A program made the position numbers and the translations under genes. Below the pieces are notes generated by a model. The model searched no databases. It was not told where the DNA came from and was given only the letters and a program-made list of their open reading frames with translations. A stretch of 64,000 nucleotides of DNA. It comes from Cladorhizidae sp. MBARI D1340-BT2. Taxonomy: Eukaryota > Porifera > Demospongiae > Poecilosclerida > Cladorhizidae. Positions 1 through 11,580 of the stretch are shown piece after piece. Every line of letters begins with the position of its first letter. Position 1 is the first letter of the stretch. The stretch spans positions 18,273,250 to 18,337,249 of the forward strand of contig JAQNBH010000014.1 in assembly GCA_028752905.1 (NCBI GenBank), in the 5' to 3' direction.

Positions 1-3000
1 TTCGCACTTAACCGCCCAAATTCAAGGAGAAGCACATGTAAGAACCTTCACTCTTAACCACCCAGCATCAAGGAGTAGCACATGGAAGAACCTTTACTCT
101 TAACCACCAAGCATTAAGGAACAGCACAAGAACCATTACTCTTAACCACCCAGTATCAAAGAGCAGCACATGGAAGAACCTTTATTCTTAACCGCCCAGC
201 ATAAAGGAGCAGCTCATTGAAGAACCTTCATACTTAACCACCCAGATTCAGGGAGCAGAACATGGAAGAACCTTAATCTTAACCCCACAGGATCATGGAG
301 CAGCACAAGGAAGAACCTTTATTCTTAACCGCCCAGCATCAAGGAGCAGCAAATGGAAGAACGTTTGCACATAATGGCCCAGATTCGAGGAGCAGCACAT
401 GGAAGAACCTTCACTCTTAACCACCCAACATCATGGAGCACATGGAAGAACCTTTATTCTTAACTGCCCAGCACCAAGGAGCAGCACATGGAAGAATCTT
501 CGCAATTAACCGCCCAGATTCAAGGAGAAGCACATGTAAGATCCTTCACTCTTAACCGCCCAGTATCAAGGAGCAGCACATGGAAGAACCTTCACGTTTA
601 ACTTCCCAGCATCAAGGAGTAGCACATGGAAGAACCGTCATTCCTAACATCCCAGTATCAAGGAGAAGCACATGGAAGAACCTTCACACTTAACCACCCA
701 TCATCAAGGAGAAGCACATGGAAGCACCTTTACTCTTAACCTTCCAGTACAAAGGAGCCGCACATGGAAGAACATTCATACTTAACCGCCCATCATCAAG
801 GACAGCACATGGAAGAACCTTCACTCTTAACCACCCAGCATCAAGGAGTAGCACATGGAAGAACCTTCAATCTTAACCGGCCAGCACCAAGGAGCAGCAC
901 ATGGAAGAACCTTCACTCTTAAACTGCCCAGCATCAAGGAGCAGCACATGGAAGAACCTTCACTCTTAACCACCCAACATCATGGATCACATGGAAGAAC
1001 CTTTATTCTTAACCGCCCAGCACCAAGGAGCAGCACATGGAAGAACCTTCGCACTTAACCGCCCAGATTCAAGGAGAAGCACATGTAAGATCCTTCACTC
1101 TTAACCGCCCAGTATCAAGGAGCAGCACATGGAAGAACCTTCACGTTTAACTTCCCAGTATCAAGGAGAAGCACATGGAAGAACCTTCACACTTAACCAC
1201 CCATCATCAAGGAGAAGCACATGGAAGCACCTTTACTCTTAACCTTCCAGTACAAAGGAGCAGCACATGGAAGAACCTTCACACTTAACCGCCCATCATC
1301 AAGGACAGCACATGGAAGAACCTTCACTCTTAACCACCCAGCATCAAGGAGTAGCACATGGAAGAACCTTCAATGTTAACCGGCCAGCACCAAGGAACAG
1401 CACATGGAAGAACCTTCACACTTAACCGCCCACCATTAAGGATCAGGACTTGGAAGAACCTTCACTCTTAACCACCCAGCATCAAGGAGTAGCACATGGA
1501 AGAACCTTCACAATTAACCGACCAGCATCAAACAGTTGCACATGGAAGAACCTTCACTCTTAACGACCCAGCTTCAAAGGAGCAGCACATGGAATAAACT
1601 TCACTCTTAACCGCCCAGCATCAAGGAGCAGCACATGGAAGAACCTTCACTCTTAACCACCCAACATCATGGAGCACATGGAAGAGCCTTTATTCTTAAC
1701 CGCCCAGCACCAAGGAGCAGCACATGGAAGAACCTTCGCACTTAACCGCCCAGATTCAAGGAGAAGCACATGTAAGATCCTTCACTCTTAATAGCCCAGT
1801 ATCAAGGAGAAGCACATGGAAGAACCTTCACGTTTAACTTCCCAGCATCAAGGAGTAGCACATGGAAGAACAGTCACTCTTAACCGCCCAGTATCAAGGA
1901 GCAATACATGGAAGAACCTTCACTATTAACCGCCCAGCATCAAAGAGTAGCACATGGAAGCACCTTTACTCTTAACCTTCCACTACAAAGGAGCAGCACA
2001 TGGAAGAACCTTCACACTTAACCGCCCATCATCAAGGACAGCACATGGAAGAACCTTCACTCTTAACCACCCAGCATCAAGGAGTAGCACATGGAAGAAC
2101 CTTCAATCTTAACCGGCCAGCACCAAGGAGCAGCACATGGAAGAACCTTCACACTTAACCGCCCATCATTAAGGATCAGGACTTGGAAGAACCTTCACTC
2201 TTAACCACCCAGCATCAAGGAGTAGAACCTGGAAGAACCTTTACTATTAACCACCAAGCATCAAGGAACAGCACATGGAAGAACCTTCACTCTTAACCGC
2301 CAAGCATCAAGGAGTAGCACATGGAAAAACCTTCACACTTAACCGCCCAGCATCAAGGAGCAGCACAAGAACCTTTACTCTTAACCACCCAGTATCAAAG
2401 AGCAGCACATGGAAGAACCTTTATTCTTAACCGACCAGCATAAAGGAGCAGCTCATGGAAGAACCTTCGTAATTAACCGCATAGATTCAGGGAGCAGCAC
2501 ATGGAAGAACCTTAATCTTAACCCCACAGCATCATGGAGCAGCACATGGAAGAACCTTTATTCTTAACAGTACAGCATCAAGGAGCAGCAAATGGAAGAA
2601 CCTTCACAAATAATGGCCCAGATTCAAGGAGCATCACATGGAAGAACCTTCACTCTTAACCTCCCAGCATCAAGGAGTAGCACATGGAAGAACCTTCACA
2701 CTTAACCGCCCAGCATCAAGGAGCAGCACATGGAAGAACCTTCACTCTTAACCACCCAACATCATGGAGCACATGGAAAAACCTTTATTCTTAACCGCCC
2801 AGCATCAAATAGCAGCACATTGAAGAACCTTCGCACTTAACCGCCCAAATTCAAGGAGAAGCACATGTAAGAACCTTCACTCTTAACCACCCAGCATCAA
2901 GGAGTAGCACATGGAAGAACCTTTACTCTTAACCACCAAGCATCAAGGAACAGCACAAGAACCATTACTCTTAACCACCCAGTATCAAAGAGCAGCACAT

Positions 3001-5337
3001 GGAAGAACCTTTATTCTTAACCGCCCAGCATAAAGGAGCAACTCATGGAAGAACCTTCATACTTAACCACCCAGATTCAGGGAGCAGAACATGGAAGAAC
3101 CTTAATCTTAACCCCACAGGATCATGGAGCAGCACAAGGAAGAAGCTTTATTCTTAACCGCCCAGCATCAAGGAGCAGCAAATGGAAGAACGTTTGCACA
3201 TAATGGCCCAGATTCAAGGAGCAGCACATGGAAGAACCTTCACTCTTAACCACCCAACATCATGGAGCACATGGAAGAACCTTTATTCTTAACCGCCCAG
3301 CACCAAGGAGCAGCACATGGAAGAACCTTCGCACTTAACCGCCCACATTCAAGGAGAAGCACATGTAAGATCCTTCACTCTTAACCGCCCAGTATCAAGG
3401 AGCAGCACATGGAAGAAACTTCACGTTTAACTTCCCAGCATCAAGGAGTAGCACATGGAAGCACCTTTACTCTTAACCTTCCAGTACAAAGGAGCCGCAC
3501 ATAGAAGAACATTCACACTTAACCGCCCATCATCAAGGACAGCACATGGAAGAACCTTCACTCTTAACCACCCAGCATCAAGGAGTAGCACATGGAAGAA
3601 CCTTCAATCTTAACCGGCCAGCACCAAGGAGCAGCACATGGAAGAACCTTCACACTTAACCGCCCATCATTAAGGACCAAGACTTGGAAGAACCTTCACT
3701 CTTAACCACCCAGCATCAAGGAGTAGCACATGGAAGAACCTTTACTTTTAACCACCAAGCATCAAGGAACAGCACATGGAAGAACCTTCACTCTTAACTG
3801 CCCAGCATCAAGGAGCAGCACATGGAAGAACCTTCACTCTTAACCACCCAACATCATGGAGCACATGGAAGAAGCTTTATTCTTAACCGCCAAGCACCAA
3901 GGAGCAGCACATGGAAGAACCTTCGCACTTAACCGCCCAGATTCAAGGAGAAGCACATGTAAGATCCTTCACTCTTAACCGCCCAGTATCAAGGAGCAGC
4001 ACATGGAAGAACCTTCACGTTTAACTTTCCAGTATCAAGGAGCAGCACATGGAAGAAGCTTCACACTTAACCGCCCATCATTAAGGACCAGGACTTGGAA
4101 GAACCTTCACTCTTAACCACCCAGCATCAAGGAGTAGCACATGGAAGAACGTTTACTTTTAACCACCAAGCATCAAGGAACAGCACATGGAAGAACCTTC
4201 ACTCTTAACCGCCAAGCATCAAGGAGTAGCACATGGAAGAACCTTTATTCTTAACCGACCAGCATAAAGGAGCAGCTCATGGAAGAACGTAATTAACCGC
4301 CTAGATTCAGGGAGCAGCACATGGAAGAACCTTAATCTTAACGCCACAGCATCATGGAGCAGCACATGGAAGAACCTTTATTCTTAACAGCCCAGCATCA
4401 AGGAGCAGCAAATGGAAGAACCTTCCCACATAATGGCCCAGATTCAAGGAGCATCACATGGAAGAACCTTCACTCTTAACCGCCCAGCATCAAGGAGTAG
4501 CACATGGAAGAACCTTCACACTTAACCGCCCAGCATCAAGGAGCAGCACATGGAAGAACCTTCACTCTTAACCACCCAACAGCATGGAGCACATGGAAAA
4601 ACCTTTATTCTTAACCGCCCAGCATCAAATAGCAGCACATTGAAGAACCTTCGCACTTAACCGCCCAAATTCAAGGAGAAGCACATGTAAGAACCTTCAC
4701 TCTTAACCGCCCAGTATCAAGGAGTAGCACATAGAAGAACCTTCACTCTTAACCACCCAACATCATGGAGCACATGGAAAAACCTTTATTCTTAACCGCC
4801 CAGCATCAAGGTGCAGCACATGGAAGAACCTTTACTTTTAACTGACCAGCATCAAGGAGCAGCACATGGAAGAATCTTCACTCTTAACCACCCAGCATCA
4901 AGGAGTAGGACATGGAAGAACCTTCACGCTTAACTGCCCAGAATGAAGGAGTAGCACATGGATCCTTCACACTTAACCGCCCAGCATCAAGGAGTAGACA
5001 TGGAATAACCGTCACACTTAACCACCCAGCATCAAAGAGTAGCACAGGGAAGAACCTTTACTCTTAACCACCTAGCATCAAGTAGCAGGAGAACGAAGAA
5101 CCTTCACACTTAACCGCCCAGCATCAACAAGTAGCACATGGAAGAACCTTCACAATTAACCGACCAGCATCAAGGAGTTGCACATGGAAGAACCTTCACT
5201 CTTAACGACCCAGCATCAAGGAGCAGCACATGGAATAAACTTCACTCTTAATCGCCCAGCATCAAGGAGCAGCACATGGAAAAACATTCACCATTACCTA
5301 CCTAGCATCAAAGGGTAGCACATAGAAGAACCTTTAT
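1..5337 (+). repeat. 46-bp minisatellite array, unit 1, direct orientation
   Basis: More than a hundred imperfect copies of a 46-bp unit run head to tail. Recognisable pieces in order are CTTAACCGCCCAGCATCAAG, GAGCAGCACATGGAAGAACC and TTCACT. Copies of CACATGGAAGAACC fall 46 bases apart, for example at 623 and 669. Variants such as ATCATGGAGCACATGG and CGCACTTAACCGCCCAGATT recur in the same order several times, so the array has a higher-order structure of roughly 1-2 kb (compare 1-500 with 2830-3330). The period is not a multiple of three and frames rotate, so no protein repeat is implied. No gene is seen here. Confidence 0.95.
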
Positions 5338-6132
5338 TCTTTATGCTGGGAGGTTAAGAGTGAAGGTTATTCCATCTGCTTATTCCATCTTCTGCTCCTT
5401 GATGCTGGGCAGTTAAGAATAAAGGTTCTTCCATGTGCTACTCCTTGATACTGGGCGGTTAAGAGTGAAGGTTCTCCCATGTACTACTCCGTGATGCTGG
5501 TCGGTTAAGAGTGAAGGTTCTTCCATGTACTGCTCTTTGATTCTGGGTAGTTAAGAGTAAAGAAAGTTAAAAGTGAAGGTTCTTCCCATGTGCTGCTGGG
5601 CAGTTAAACGAGAAGGTTCTTCAATATGCTGCTCTTTTATGCTGGGCGGTTAAGAGTAAAGGTTATTCCATCTGCTGCTCCTTGATGCTGGACATGGACA
5701 GGTAAGAATAAAGCTTCTTCCATGTGCTGTTCCTTGATTCTGTGTGGTTAAGAGTGAAGGTTCTTCCATGTGCTACTCCTTGATGCTGGGCGGTTAAGAG
5801 TGAAGGTTTTTCCATGTTCTACTCCTTGATGCTGGGTAGTTAAGAGTAAAGAAAGTTAAAAGTGAAGGTTTTTCCATGTGCTGCTCCTTCATGCTGGGCA
5901 GTTAAGAGTGAAGGTTCTTCTATGTGCTGCTCCTTGATGCTGGGCAGTTAAGAGTGAAGGTTCTGCAATGTCTGCTCTTTGATGCTGTGCAATTAAAAGT
6001 GAAGGTTTTTCCATGTGCTATTCCTTGATGCTGGGTAGTTAAGAGTAAAGAAAGTTAAAAGTGAAAGTTCTTCCATGTGCTGCTCCTTGATGCGGGGCGG
6101 TTAACAGTGAAGGTTCTTCCATGTGCTGCTCC
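5338..6132 (-). repeat. Inverted block of the 46-bp minisatellite
   Basis: The unit appears as its reverse complement here (GGTTAAGAGTGAAGGTTCTT, CCATGTGCTGCTCCTTGATG). It flips near 5338 and flips back near 6132. At the right edge CCATGTGCTGCTCCT is followed about 40 bases later by AGGAGCAGCACATGG, a perfect 15-base inverted repeat. A related inverted block sits at 35178-35672. Confidence 0.9.
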
Positions 6133-6591
6133 TGAATAACCTTCACTCTTAACCGCCCAGCATAGGAGCAGCACATGGAAGAACCTTCACTTTTAACTGC
6201 CCAGCATCAAGGAGCAGCATATGGAAGAACCTTTACTTTTAACTGCCCAGCATCAAGGAGCAGCACATGGAAGAACCTTCATTCTTAACCACCCAGAATC
6301 AAGGAGCAGCACATGGAAGAATCTTCACTCTTAACCACCCAGCATCAAGGAGCAGCACATGGAAGAACCTTCACTCTTAACCACCCAGCATCAAGGAGGA
6401 GCACATGGAGGAACCTTCACTCTTAACCACACAGCATTAAAGAGCAGCACATGGAAGAACCTTCACTCTTAACTGCCCAACATCAAGGAGGAGCACAAGG
6501 AAGAACCTTCACTCTTTACCATCCAGCATCAAGGAGCAGCACTTAAAAGAACCTTTATTCTTAACCGACCAACATCAAGGAGCAGAACATG
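6133..6591 (+). repeat. 46-bp minisatellite array, direct orientation
   Basis: The array returns to the direct orientation. The variant order here (GGAGGAGCACATGGAGGAAC, then CACACAGCATTAAAGAGCAG) recurs at about 37890-38040 and 63430-63590, which ties this stretch to the later units. Confidence 0.9.
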
Positions 6592-6777
6592 GAAGAAGTG
6601 TATACATATATAGTGTATACATATATAGTGTATACATATATAATGTATACATAGATAGTGTATACTTATATAGTGTATACTTATAGAGTGTATACATATA
6701 TAGTGTATACATATATAGTGTATACTTATATAGTGTATACTTATATAGTGTATACTTATATAGTGTATACATATGAC
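6592..6777. repeat. 15-bp TATACATATATAGTG tandem repeat
   Basis: About twelve copies of TATACATATATAGTG or TATACTTATATAGTG interrupt a 46-bp unit. The equivalent places at about 38100 and 63650 lack it, so it expanded or inserted in unit 1 only. ORFs on both strands here are translations of the repeat. Confidence 0.95.
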
Positions 6778-9206
6778 CTATCGCACTTAACTGCCCAGAT
6801 TAAAGGAGCAGCACATGGAAGTACTTTCACCCTTAACCGCCCAGCACCAATGAGCATCACATGAAAGCACCTTCACTCTTAACAACGCAGTATCAAGCAG
6901 TAGCACATCAACGAACCTTAAATCTTAACCGCACAGCAGCAAGCAGCAGCACATGGAAGATCCTTCACTTTTAACTTCCCAGCATCAAGGAGTAGCACAT
7001 GGAAGAACCATGACTTTTAATCGCCCAGCATCAAGGATCAGCACATGGAAAAATCTTCACTCTTAACCACCCAGCATCAATGAGCAGATCATGGAAGAAC
7101 CTTCACTCTTAATCACCCAGCATCATGGAGCAGATAATGGAAGAACCTTTATTCTTAACCGTCTAGCATCAAGGAGCAGAACATGGAAGGACCTTCGCAC
7201 TTAACTGTACAGATTAAAGGAGAAGCACATGGAGAACCTTCACTCTTAACTGCCCAGCATCTAGGAATAGCACATGGAATAACCTTCACACTTAACCGTC
7301 CAGCATCAAAAAGCAGCACATGGAAGAACCTTCACTTTTAACTGCCCAGAATCAAGGAGTAGCACATTGAAGACCTTCACTCTTAACCGCCGAGCATCAA
7401 GGAGTAGATATGGAACAACCATCACACTTAACAACCCAAAATCACGGAGCAGCAAATGAAAGAATCTTTCTCTTAACCGCCTACAATCAAGTAGCAGCAC
7501 ATGGAACAACCTTCACACTTAACCGCCCAGAATCAGCAAGTAGCACACGGAAGAACCTTCACAATTAACCAACCAGAATCAAGGAGTAGCAGATGGAAGA
7601 ACCTTCACATTTAACCACGCAGCATCAAGGAGCAGCACATGGAAGAACCTTTACTCTTAACTGTCCAGCATCAAGGCGTAGAACATGGAAGAACTTTCAT
7701 TCTTAACCGCCCAGCATCAAGGAGCAGAACATGGGGGAAGAACCTTCACTCTTAACTTCCCAGAATCAATGAGCAGAACATGTGGAAGAACCATCACTCT
7801 TAACTTCCCAGCATCAATGCGCATCAAATGAAAGAACCTTCACTCTTAACCGTCCAGCATTAAGGAACAGCACATGAACCTTCACACTTAACCGCCCAGT
7901 ATCAAGGAGCAGCACATGGAAGAACCTTCACTCCTAACCACCTAACATCAAGGTGCAGCACATGGAAGTTACCTTCACTCTTAACTACCCAACACCACGG
8001 AGCTGCACATGGAAGAACCTTCACACTTAACCACCCAGCACCAAGGAGCAGCACAATAATCACCCAGCATCAAGGAACAGCACATGGAAGAACCTTCACT
8101 CTTAACCGCCCAGCATCAAGGAGTAGCACAAGGAAGACCTTTCACTCTTAACCACCCAGAATCAAGGAGCAGCACATGGAAGAACCTTCGCACTTAACCG
8201 CCCAGCATCAAGGAGTAGCACATGGAAGAACCTTCACACTTAACCGCCCAGCATTAATGAGCAGCACATGGAAGAGCCTTCACTTTTAACCACCCAGCAT
8301 CATGGAGCAAGGACCTTTATTCTTAACCGCCCAACATCAAGGAGCAGCACATGGAGAACCATCACTCTTAACCGCCCAGCATCAAGGATTAGCACATGGA
8401 AGAACCTTCACTCGTAACCGCCAAGCATCAAGGAGTTGACATGGAAGAACCGTCACACTAACCACCCAGCATAAAGGAGCCGCAAATGGAAGAACCTTTA
8501 CTCTTAACCACCCAGCATCAACAAGTAGCACACGGAAGAACTTTCACAATTAACCAACCAGCATCAAGGAGTAGAACATGGAAGAACCTTCACACTTAAC
8601 CACCCAGCATCAAGGAGAAGATCATGGAAGAACCTTCACTCTTAACCACCCAGCATCAAGGAGCCACACATGGAAAAACCTTCCTCTTAACCACCCAGCA
8701 TCAAGGAGGAGCACATGGAATAACCTTCACTTTTAACTTCCCAGCATCAAGGAGCAGCACATGGAAGAACCTTGACTTTTAATCACTCAGCATCAATGAG
8801 CAGCACATGGAAGAACCTTCACTCTTAACCGCCCAGCATCAAGAAGGAGCAGATAGAAGAACCTTCACTCTTAACCTCCCAGCATCAAGGAGCAGAACAT
8901 GGAAGGACCTTCGCACGTAACCACCCAGATTAAAGGATCAGCACATGCACAATCTTCACTCTTAACTGCAAGGAATAGCACATGGAAGAACCATCAATCT
9001 TAACCACCCAACACCAATGAGCAGCACATGGAAGAACGTTCACACTTAACCACCCAGCACCAAGGAGCAGCACAATAATTACCCAGCATCAAGGAACAGC
9101 ACATGGAAGAACCTTAACTGCCCAGCATCAAGGAGTTGCACATGTAAGATCCTTCACTCGTAACCACCCAACATCAAGGAGCAGCACATGGAAGAACCTT
9201 CACTCT
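6778..9206 (+). repeat. 46-bp minisatellite, left end of duplication copy 1
   Basis: Degenerate 46-bp units. From 6961 onward the order of variants matches 43958-46146 unit for unit, including MITE-free landmarks such as AATTAACCAACCAGAATCAA. The array ends at about 9206, where the non-repetitive part of the duplication starts. GGAAGATCC at 6955-6963 is the unoccupied counterpart of the LTR insertion at 38332. Confidence 0.9.
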
Positions 9207-9539
9207 AAAGGCCAGTGTATGGCCCTTTTTTTTTGAATATTTGACCTTTTTGTGTGCTTATATCATTTCTAAACATCTGTACAACTTGTCTTTCAAATTT
9301 GAAAACATTTGGAAGCACAAGTCTCAAGTTATGGTGAATTTTATCCAGGCCTATACTTACATTCAACTGAAAAATTGAAGAAAGAAGTAAGTTCAGCTTC
9401 AGGTAAGTTTCACGGATCATATCTGGGTGACTGCTTACCCTAGAGAGTTGCTAAAAGTATAAAATAAAGCCCATTGCATATAGAACCATTGCATTCTAAT
9501 TGAGCATAAATCTAAGTAAATTTAAGTACTATACCTGCC

Positions 9540-9970
9540 ACGCATGCTCTTACCATTCATTTCCACGTGTGCAAATCCTCGTTCCTCGTGCAGTTTGAGG
9601 GGGGATGATGGCATTTTAAATTTTTTACTTGTGGTTACAACTTTAGAGCTCCGTAGATTCTGCAAACTTCATATGGAATTGATATATAGCTCAAAAGATA
9701 GGTCTCTCTGTGTGCTCTCTTTTGATACTAAAATATGTTTCATAGGTATAACTATAGGCAAGTTACTAGACCCTAAAGTGGAGGGACCTAATAAACCTGC
9801 AGCCCAAAAACCTCATCCAAAATAACTCCAGATTGCTAAGATTTGAAATTGGTACCAGTGGCTAGAGAGCCCTAGGCTATTCAATGACCTTTTCCATTAG
9901 GCATGAAAATGTAAGTAGGTGGTCAAGCACGCGGGTGGAAAATTGATTATGTTGAAAATCAACGCCTTCA
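9540..9970 (+). repeat. Inverted repeat arm, MITE-like, left copy
   Basis: About 350-400 bp (with TTTAGAGCTCCGTAGATTCT, AGACCCTAAAGTGGAGGGAC and a GCACGCGGGTG end) matches 12960-13340 in reverse complement at roughly 80 percent by eye. The pair is preserved in duplication copy 2 (46490-46880 and 49900-50260). Two dispersed elements in opposite orientation, or ends of one larger element, would both fit. No target-site duplication was identified. Confidence 0.7.
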
Positions 9971-9995
9971 ATTTTCCACCCGCACGCTTGACCAC
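9919..9995. repeat. Strong hairpin, 28-bp stem
   Basis: Arms 9919-9946 and 9968-9995 are reverse complements at 26 of 28 positions, with a 21-base loop. Duplication copy 2 keeps it at 46835-46862 and 46884-46911. It lies at the inner edge of the repeat arm above. Confidence 0.85.
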
Positions 9996-10130
9996 GTACT
10001 TAAATTTTAAAATTTTGTGCACCACATGCTGGTTACTGAGCTGGGCGTGTAGGCATCAGCCAACAAGAAAATGTGTACCCAATGGTGAGCAGGAGCTTAA
10101 CAAGCAGTTCCTGTGTGCAGACATGCATGG

Positions 10131-11017
10131 TTAACCCTCTCACCGCTGTAAGCGCCATATGGCGTAATGGACTTAAAAAATCGCTAATAAATCGATCGCT
10201 TGGCCTATAGTCATAATTTGCATACCAGCAACTATTACTCTATATGACGTCCAAAAATCACATCCGGAAACGCCCGATTAGTTAGCGAAAAATATGTGCA
10301 ATTACCGACGGTTCGCGGTTTTGACGACCTAAAAATGAGTGGATGCTTTAACGCTTAAAGAAGTACTTTCCCTGGTTTCTAGCGAGGATTTTGCTCTCAC
10401 TGAGGATGAGTCAGAGGAAGAAGAAGGTGAAGAAATATGTGGCTACCTTGGAAATGCAAGTTCTGATCGTGCAGCAGTGCATTCTTTAGCCGCTGTAGTT
10501 GACCCTACTTTAGACCCTCAGGATTCTTCCTTTTGCTATGACCAGCTCTCTAGTTATAATGAAATTGATCAGGAAGCCTTCTCAGGTTAGCTAAAGTATC
10601 TACATATTTGTATTTGCATGTTCTTTCTCAAATAGTTGAATTTCAATAACATAATAAACCATTGTATTACTGGGCTATAGAATCATATGATCAAATTTTG
10701 TCAAAAACCCACTGCTTATATGCCTAAATTATTATGACTAATGTTTACTAAATGCTAACTAAATGAGTAAATATATTATAAACATTTTTTGTTGATTAAA
10801 TGTTAGATATTGATAGAGAAATTTAGCATAATAATATTCATATTTTGTGATTGATAATGTGGTTAACTAATGAGATGACATTGTTTATAAACAATGGTGC
10901 TATCACATGACAAAATTACAACTGATATGAATGGATTGCTGATTTTATAATGATTTTTTTTGGTAGCTGGTATACTTTAGGAAAAATGTCCAGGAAAGTC
11001 ATCGGTGAAAGGGTTAA
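10131..11017 (+). mobile_element. Non-autonomous piggyBac-like element, copy 1
   Basis: An 879-bp body (10135-11013) is bounded by TTAA on both sides. The ends are inverted: CCCTCTCACCGCTG at the left, and CCCTTTCACCGATG when the right end is read from outside. A 12-bp palindrome, CGCCATATGGCG (10153-10164), lies just inside the left end and recurs at 20969-20980 in the larger piggyBac-type element. TTAA target duplication is the hallmark of the piggyBac superfamily. The body encodes only an acidic exon-1-like peptide and no catalytic domain, so it would need transposase from elsewhere. It is present in both duplication copies and so predates the duplication. Confidence 0.85.
10335..10590 (+). 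pseudogene. Acidic exon-1-like ORF of the small TTAA element, frameshifted
   Basis: Same peptide as 47251-47505, but one extra C after the fourth codon (ATGAGTGGATGC) moves the ATG out of frame and causes an early stop at 10356-10358. The remaining frame (TLKEVLSL, EEEEGEEICGYLGN) stays open to the TAG at 10588-10590 but has no ATG of its own. The EEGEEIxxYxGN motif parallels EEGEDIYAYRGN in exon 1 of the transposase at 21182, so this looks like a retained transposase first exon. Confidence 0.7.
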
Positions 11018-11197
11018 GGATCGTCCTGTGAATGCAGCATGCTAGCTAGAAGGAATGGAGAATGGTTGAAGTGTAGCTGAGCAGAGCCTGGAGAGTGTCA
11101 GATGTGGACATCCTATCTACTAGTCACCAAAAATGGAAGAAACACTGACTTTTGAGCAGGAGGAGTCTTGATAACGATCAACAAATAGAAGCTAGAA
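11018..11197. other. Short unassigned stretch
   Basis: Sequence between the TTAA element and the 39-bp minisatellite. No ORF or repeat recognised. Confidence 0.4.
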
Positions 11198-11580
11198 TCA
11201 ACAGTAAAGTAGGTGCTTAACAAATAGACTGTGAAGTAGGTGCTTAACAAATAGAGGCTAGAACCGCAGTGAAGTAGGTGCTTAACAAATAGTGGCTAGA
11301 ACCAACGGTGAAGTAGGTGCTTAACAAATAGACAGTGAAGTAGGTGCTTAACAAATAGAGGCTAGAACCAACAGTGAAGTAGGTGCTTAACAAATAGTGG
11401 CTGGAACCAACAATGAAGAATGTGCTTAACAAATAGGTTGTGAAGTAGGTGCTTAACAAATAGAGGCTAGAACCAATAGTGAAGTAGGTGCTTAACAAAT
11501 AGAGGCTAGAGCCAACAGTGAAGTAGGCGATTAACAAATAGAGGGTAGAGCCAACAGTGAAGTAGGTGCTAACAAAAAGT
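11198..11580. repeat. 39-bp minisatellite
   Basis: About ten units built from GAAGTAGGTGCTTAACAAAT and AGAGGCTAGAACCAACAGT, with some shortened 27-bp units. The counterpart is at 48110-48466. The 122-residue minus-strand ORF here is the translated repeat (39 is divisible by three) and I do not treat it as a gene. Confidence 0.9.

Noticed and set aside
855..1058. ORFs of 60-115 codons throughout the 46-bp arrays (also 7306-7509, 34978-35199, 37389-37604, 43938-44183, 44962-45531, 62948-63295)
   Set aside because: 46 is not a multiple of three, so each ORF is a rotation through all three frames of the same repeat. Variants are not in-frame conserved, and many copies contain stops.
1..9206. CRISPR-like array of regularly spaced repeats
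   Set aside because: The whole 46-bp unit is repeated with point variants and there are no unique spacers. The setting is eukaryotic.
9205..10134. ORFs at 9205-9420, 9544-9825 and 9919-10134 kept in copy 2
   Set aside because: They overlap the inverted repeat arm and hairpin. Conservation follows from the recent duplication; there is no domain or splice support.
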